The notes under the pieces were generated by a model. The model was given only the letters and a program-made list of their open reading frames with translations, did no database searches and had not been told where the DNA came from. DNA of 8,713 bases from Acidobacteriota bacterium (GTDB lineage: Bacteria; Acidobacteriota; Terriglobia; UBA7540): contig JAJXZM010000011.1 in the NCBI GenBank assembly GCA_021780055.1, forward strand, positions 1 to 8,713. The letters are read 5' to 3'. The position numbers were made by a program, and so were the translations under genes. Positions 5,876 to 8,713 of the stretch are shown here, piece after piece. Each line of letters opens with the position of its first letter. Within the stretch, counting starts at the first letter, position 1.

Positions 5876-6148
5876 ATGGCTTTCAGTCCCGAAGTTTTTG
5901 ATCGAGCAGGTTTGCCGCCGGTTTCTCTCCGCAGCGGGGAAGTGCACCCTCACGCGCCCCTGCTTTCTCCCACAAATGCCTGGCGAATCCTGCGCAGAAG
6001 GACCGGCGGGCACATTTCCCGCTCAACGTTTTACCGCTGGCTGGACAGCGGCAAGGTCTACTCGCTCCGTATCGGCTGTCGGATGTATGTTCCGTGGCAG
6101 GTGCTTCAGGATGTCATCGGCCGTTGTCTGGGCGGCGAACCTTTTTAA
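5876..6148 (+). CDS. Small excisionase/MerR-like helix-turn-helix DNA-binding protein
   Basis: The 90-residue product is mostly one winged helix-turn-helix of the excisionase/MerR type. After a loose N-terminus (1-29), LSPTNAWRILRRR (30-42) is the first helix. HISRSTFYRWLDSGKV (46-61) is the turn and recognition helix, and RIGCRMYVPWQVLQDVI (65-81) is the wing and last helix, where family members usually read R-I-G-R-R-x-x-I-P. Such proteins act as recombination directionality factors for mobile elements or as small transcription regulators. No integrase or attachment site is visible, so a regulator is more likely here. The ATG at 5876 is preferred to one five codons upstream because GAGGTG lies seven bases before it. 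The gene lies 188 bases after the Cys-cluster gene on the same strand, with which it may share a transcript or a function. Confidence 0.78.
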   Translation: MAFSPEVFDRAGLPPVSLRSGEVHPHAPLLSPTNAWRILRRRTGGHISRSTFYRWLDSGKVYSLRIGCRMYVPWQVLQDVIGRCLGGEPF

Positions 6149-6421
6149 TAAGAAGTTCTCGTGGCCGGATACGAACGCAGCATACTCGGAAGATGCCGTG
6201 CCCGGCGGAATCAGGCGAGAAGTACCCAACTTCCACATTAGCGGCCCCACGCCGTTGAAAATCGAGCGATGGGGTGCGGGCGAAAATGTGTGTCCACGGA
6301 AGACTCTGAATCCATCAGGGTCCCCTCGCATCGAAGAAGTGGTCGTGGTATAAAGTTTCTCAATCAGGCTCTTGAAAAGAGTATCGATTCCAGGCACGTG
6401 GCCGCAACCGTCAAGGCGCAT
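6149..6421. other. Upstream region of the disulfide oxidoreductase gene
   Basis: These 273 bases hold no recognisable gene. The open frame that continues upstream from the oxidoreductase start has no protein-like character or ribosome site. TATAAA (6349-6354) is a possible -10 box 68 bases before the start, but the best -35 at a suitable distance (CTCGCA, 6325-6330) matches only three of six positions, so the promoter call is weak. Confidence 0.35.
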
Positions 6422-7906
6422 ATGGCACTGGATTTTGACATGGTCGTGATCGGTGGGGGCGCGGCAGGGTTGACTGCCGCGGGGATTTCCGCCTCGCTGG
6501 GTGCGAAGACCGCGCTGATCGAAGCGAGCCGTCTTGGTGGCGATTGCACCTGGACCGGCTGCGTGCCCAGCAAGGCGCTGCTGAAGGCGGCCGGGGTTGC
6601 CAACAGCATCCGCACCGCTGGCCGGTATGGCCTGAGGGCATCTGAGCCGCAGTTTGATTTCTCCGCGGTGATGGACCGTGTTCACGAGCTTCAAACCGCG
6701 GTTTACGAAGAGGCCGACGCTCCTCCTGTCTATCAGAAGATGGGCATCGCGGTGATTGAAGGCAAGGCGCAGTTCATCAGCCCGACACAGGTTGAGGTGC
6801 TGGGACCGGGCGGCGGCAGGCGCCAGTTTTCTTCTCGATTCTTTGTGATTGCCACGGGTGGGCGGCCGGTCGTTCCAGAGGTTGATGGGCTTGTCGAAAC
6901 GCCCTACCTGACCAGCGAAAACCTCTTCACCATTCCAAAACTTCCGGCAAGATTGATTGTGCTCGGCGCAGGCCCCGTGGGCATCGAAATGGCGCAGGCC
7001 TTCCGCCGTCTTGGTAGCGAGGTTGTGGTCGTTGGCCGGAGGTCGCATATCCTGCCGCGCGATGACGGGGAACTTTCGGACCTCTTGCGCGATCATCTCG
7101 CGGGCGATGGAATCCGGTTTTTGCTGCGAAGCTCCATCGAAAAAACCGAATACGACGGCGCTTCGATCCGCGCAATTTTTCTCAGCGAATCTTCGCCGGC
7201 GCCGGAAACAGTAGAAGGCGATGCCTTGCTGGTGGCGGCGGGACGACGGCCGAACATCGCCGGGCTGGCACTGGAGGCTGCGGGCGTTCAGGCAAGCCGC
7301 CGCGGCATCACCGTGGACCGCCATTGCCGCACCACCGTGGAGAACATCTATGCCTGCGGCGACGCGACGGGGCTCTACCAGTTCACACACATGTCGGAGC
7401 ACATGGCCAAAGTGGCCGTCACCAACGCCCTGCTGCGCTTGAAAGTGAAGGTTGATACCGCCAACGTGCCGTGGTGCACGTACACCGATCCCGAGCTTGC
7501 GCACGTGGGCGCGTCTGAAATCGAGTTGCACAAGCGCAAGCAGCGCTACGCTGTATACCGGTTCCCATTCAGCAAAATCGACCGCGCTGTGACTGACCGC
7601 GAAACCACGGGAATGGTGAAAGTTTTCGCCAGCAAATTTAACGGAAGGATTTACGGCGCCAGCATTCTGGGCGCCCACGCCGGCGATATGATCGGCGAAT
7701 TCGCTCTCGCCATGCGGAATAAGGTGACGCTGCGCAAAATGGCGGACACAATTCATCCCTACCCGACTTACGCGCTCGGCAACCGCCGCGCCGCCGACCA
7801 GTGGTACGTCCGCAAGCAGTCACGAATGTTCGTGCGCCTGCTCAAGCTGATCTTTCGCTACCACGGGCAATTGCCCGACACCAGCGACCCCAACAGGATT
7901 GTGTGA
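6422..7906 (+). CDS. FAD-dependent pyridine-nucleotide disulfide oxidoreductase, mercuric reductase/lipoamide dehydrogenase-like
   Basis: The 494-residue product is a class I flavin disulfide reductase. It has the FAD loop GGGAAG (11-16), the redox pair C42 and C47 in GGDCTWTGCVPSK, an NAD(P) loop GAGPVG (182-187), the second FAD motif CGDATG (312-317) and a C-terminal dimer domain. Strand two of the NAD(P) fold ends in G205-R206-R207 rather than an acidic residue, which favours NADPH. In the dimer domain IHPYPTYAL (444-452) has Tyr447 and Leu452 where lipoamide dehydrogenase has its catalytic His and Glu; MerA also has Tyr there. The N-terminal metal-binding domain and C-terminal Cys pair of MerA are absent, so mercury reduction is doubtful. 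Residues 461-480 form a basic amphipathic tail that might touch the membrane. The start at 6422 gives the normal N-terminus and has AAGG five bases upstream; an open frame reaches back to 6269. Substrate unknown. Confidence 0.95.
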   Translation: MALDFDMVVIGGGAAGLTAAGISASLGAKTALIEASRLGGDCTWTGCVPSKALLKAAGVANSIRTAGRYGLRASEPQFDFSAVMDRVHELQTAVYEEADAPPVYQKMGIAVIEGKAQFISPTQVEVLGPGGGRRQFSSRFFVIATGGRPVVPEVDGLVETPYLTSENLFTIPKLPARLIVLGAGPVGIEMAQAFRRLGSEVVVVGRRSHILPRDDGELSDLLRDHLAGDGIRFLLRSSIEKTEYDGASIRAIFLSESSPAPETVEGDALLVAAGRRPNIAGLALEAAGVQASRRGITVDRHCRTTVENIYACGDATGLYQFTHMSEHMAKVAVTNALLRLKVKVDTANVPWCTYTDPELAHVGASEIELHKRKQRYAVYRFPFSKIDRAVTDRETTGMVKVFASKFNGRIYGASILGAHAGDMIGEFALAMRNKVTLRKMADTIHPYPTYALGNRRAADQWYVRKQSRMFVRLLKLIFRYHGQLPDTSDPNRIV

Positions 7907-7970
7907 AGTGGCCGTGAAGGTTGGGGTTACTAGAGGCGGGGCATGATGCCTGCGACATCCAACCGGGGGC
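7907..7970. other. Short convergent spacer with nested inverted repeats
   Basis: GGTTGG (7919-7924) can pair with CCAACC (7959-7964), enclosing a smaller inverted repeat GGCATGATGCC (7940-7950). The structure lies between two converging genes and could act as a terminator in both directions, but there is no T-run on either strand, so it is not called as one. Confidence 0.3.
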
Positions 7971-8713
7971 TCAGGACCTCAAATTTTCATACCACTTGAC
8001 GTTGGCGGTTGACGAGCCGATGGCGACGATGTCCGGGCGGCCGTCGCCATTGATGTCTGCAATCGCCAGGCAGGAAGAGGACATATCCGTGTCGAGCGTT
8101 TCGCGTTCCCAGGCGGTTCCCTGATCATCCTTCGCATGGTAAATAACGAGCGAAGTTCCCGGGCCGCGGTAGCCGGCGACGATTTCGTCGTTGCCGTCGC
8201 CGTCAAGGTCAGCGCACACCAGCGCATGCCCGCTCTTGAAGCTGGAATCAATCACCAGTCGCTCAGTAAATCCGTTTTTGCCGCTCGGATAGACCACTAC
8301 CTTGTCACCGTGCCAGGGCTCGATTGTGGCCAGGAAGCGATTGCCGCGGATTTTGCCGACATCGATTTCGCTTGCCCCGTGGTAGCGGTCGGTTTGATCG
8401 CCGGGAGTGAGCAGTGTTCTGCCCCACTCCAGGTTCGCCCCTTGTCCTTTTGACGTAAACAGGTTCACCCCCTGGTCGCTTGCCGTAAGGATTTCATCGC
8501 GGCCGTCGCCGTTCCAATCCATCACGTGGACGCCATGCACCAGGTTCAGCGTGTCGTCAATCAGGTGCGGCGTCCATTTGCTTGATTGCGCAAGAGCGGC
8601 TGCGGCATGGCCTGACAGCAGCGCCTCCGGCATCTGGAACCAGGTGATCTGCGCCGGGGCGGAATAATCGGGAGGCCTGGCTCCCGCGCCCGCAATCGGC
8701 ACCACCACCAGTT
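7971..8713 (-). CDS. FG-GAP/VCBS repeat protein, N-terminus beyond the right edge
   Basis: About 247 residues are visible on the minus strand, ending at TGA (7971-7973). The frame stays open to base 8713 and a GTG at 8708-8706 lies in the middle of protein-like sequence, so the true start is outside. Counting from that GTG, three FG-GAP/VCBS blades carry calcium-binding loops: DWNGDGRDE (64-72), DLDGDGNDE (167-175) and DINGDGRPD (218-226). A fourth, around residues 113-140 (DVGKIRGNRFLATIEP), has lost the loop. The blades would form part of a beta-propeller. Proteins of this type are normally secreted or surface-bound and are common in acidobacteria and planctomycetes, where many contact polysaccharide or protein; a role in substrate binding is inference. 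The ending in VKWYENL is typical of the last blade. It converges on the oxidoreductase gene and is probably unrelated to it. Confidence 0.9.
   Translation of the reverse strand, partial: LVVVPIAGAGARPPDYSAPAQITWFQMPEALLSGHAAAALAQSSKWTPHLIDDTLNLVHGVHVMDWNGDGRDEILTASDQGVNLFTSKGQGANLEWGRTLLTPGDQTDRYHGASEIDVGKIRGNRFLATIEPWHGDKVVVYPSGKNGFTERLVIDSSFKSGHALVCADLDGDGNDEIVAGYRGPGTSLVIYHAKDDQGTAWERETLDTDMSSSCLAIADINGDGRPDIVAIGSSTANVKWYENLRS

Noticed and set aside
4147..6148. Calling the block a prophage or integrative element
   Set aside because: The excisionase-like and XRE genes hint at this, but no integrase, transposase, phage structural gene, tRNA or flanking repeat is visible.
6023..7756. A 577-codon open frame on the minus strand opposite the oxidoreductase
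   Set aside because: It is antisense to a gene with complete family motifs, its translation has no recognisable domain, and it runs across two other features. GC-rich codon use leaves such frames open by chance.
6422..7906. Naming the oxidoreductase merA
   Set aside because: The metal-binding N-terminal domain and C-terminal cysteine pair needed to hand over Hg(II) are absent, and there are no other mer genes.

Overview
The window looks like part of the chromosome of a soil-type acidobacterium (Acidobacteriota). The reasons are the moderately high GC content, a short c-type cytochrome of the reaction-centre-cytochrome (CytC_RC) type that is abundant in that phylum, a GMC dehydrogenase with a cysteine cluster, a secreted GH27 alpha-galactosidase and an FG-GAP/VCBS repeat protein. 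The taxonomic call is inference from protein style, not from a marker gene.

Layout. Bases 1-2249 hold two minus-strand genes: a GMC-family FAD dehydrogenase (564-2249) and, downstream of it, the start of a c-type cytochrome that runs off the left edge (1-399). A 404-base divergent control region follows, then a plus-strand GH27 alpha-galactosidase with a signal peptide (2654-3805). Together these suggest galactoside breakdown and sugar or alcohol oxidation feeding a c-type electron-transfer chain, although no quinone-linked partner or small (gamma) subunit is visible.

Bases 4147-6148 are different in character. They hold a minus-strand XRE-type repressor with a C-terminal leucine zipper (4147-4665), a 617-base region rich in palindromes and hairpins with no convincing gene, a 134-residue protein with a Cys/His cluster (5283-5687), and a 90-residue excisionase/MerR-like DNA-binding protein (5876-6148). 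Three small likely regulators around long structured non-coding DNA make this the least ordinary part of the window. No transposase, integrase, phage gene, CRISPR array, tRNA or rRNA was recognised.

Bases 6422-7906 encode a class I pyridine-nucleotide disulfide oxidoreductase related to mercuric reductase and dihydrolipoamide dehydrogenase. It has a CxxxxC redox pair but lacks the C-terminal cysteine pair of true MerA. A minus-strand FG-GAP repeat protein converges on it and runs off the right edge (7971-8713).
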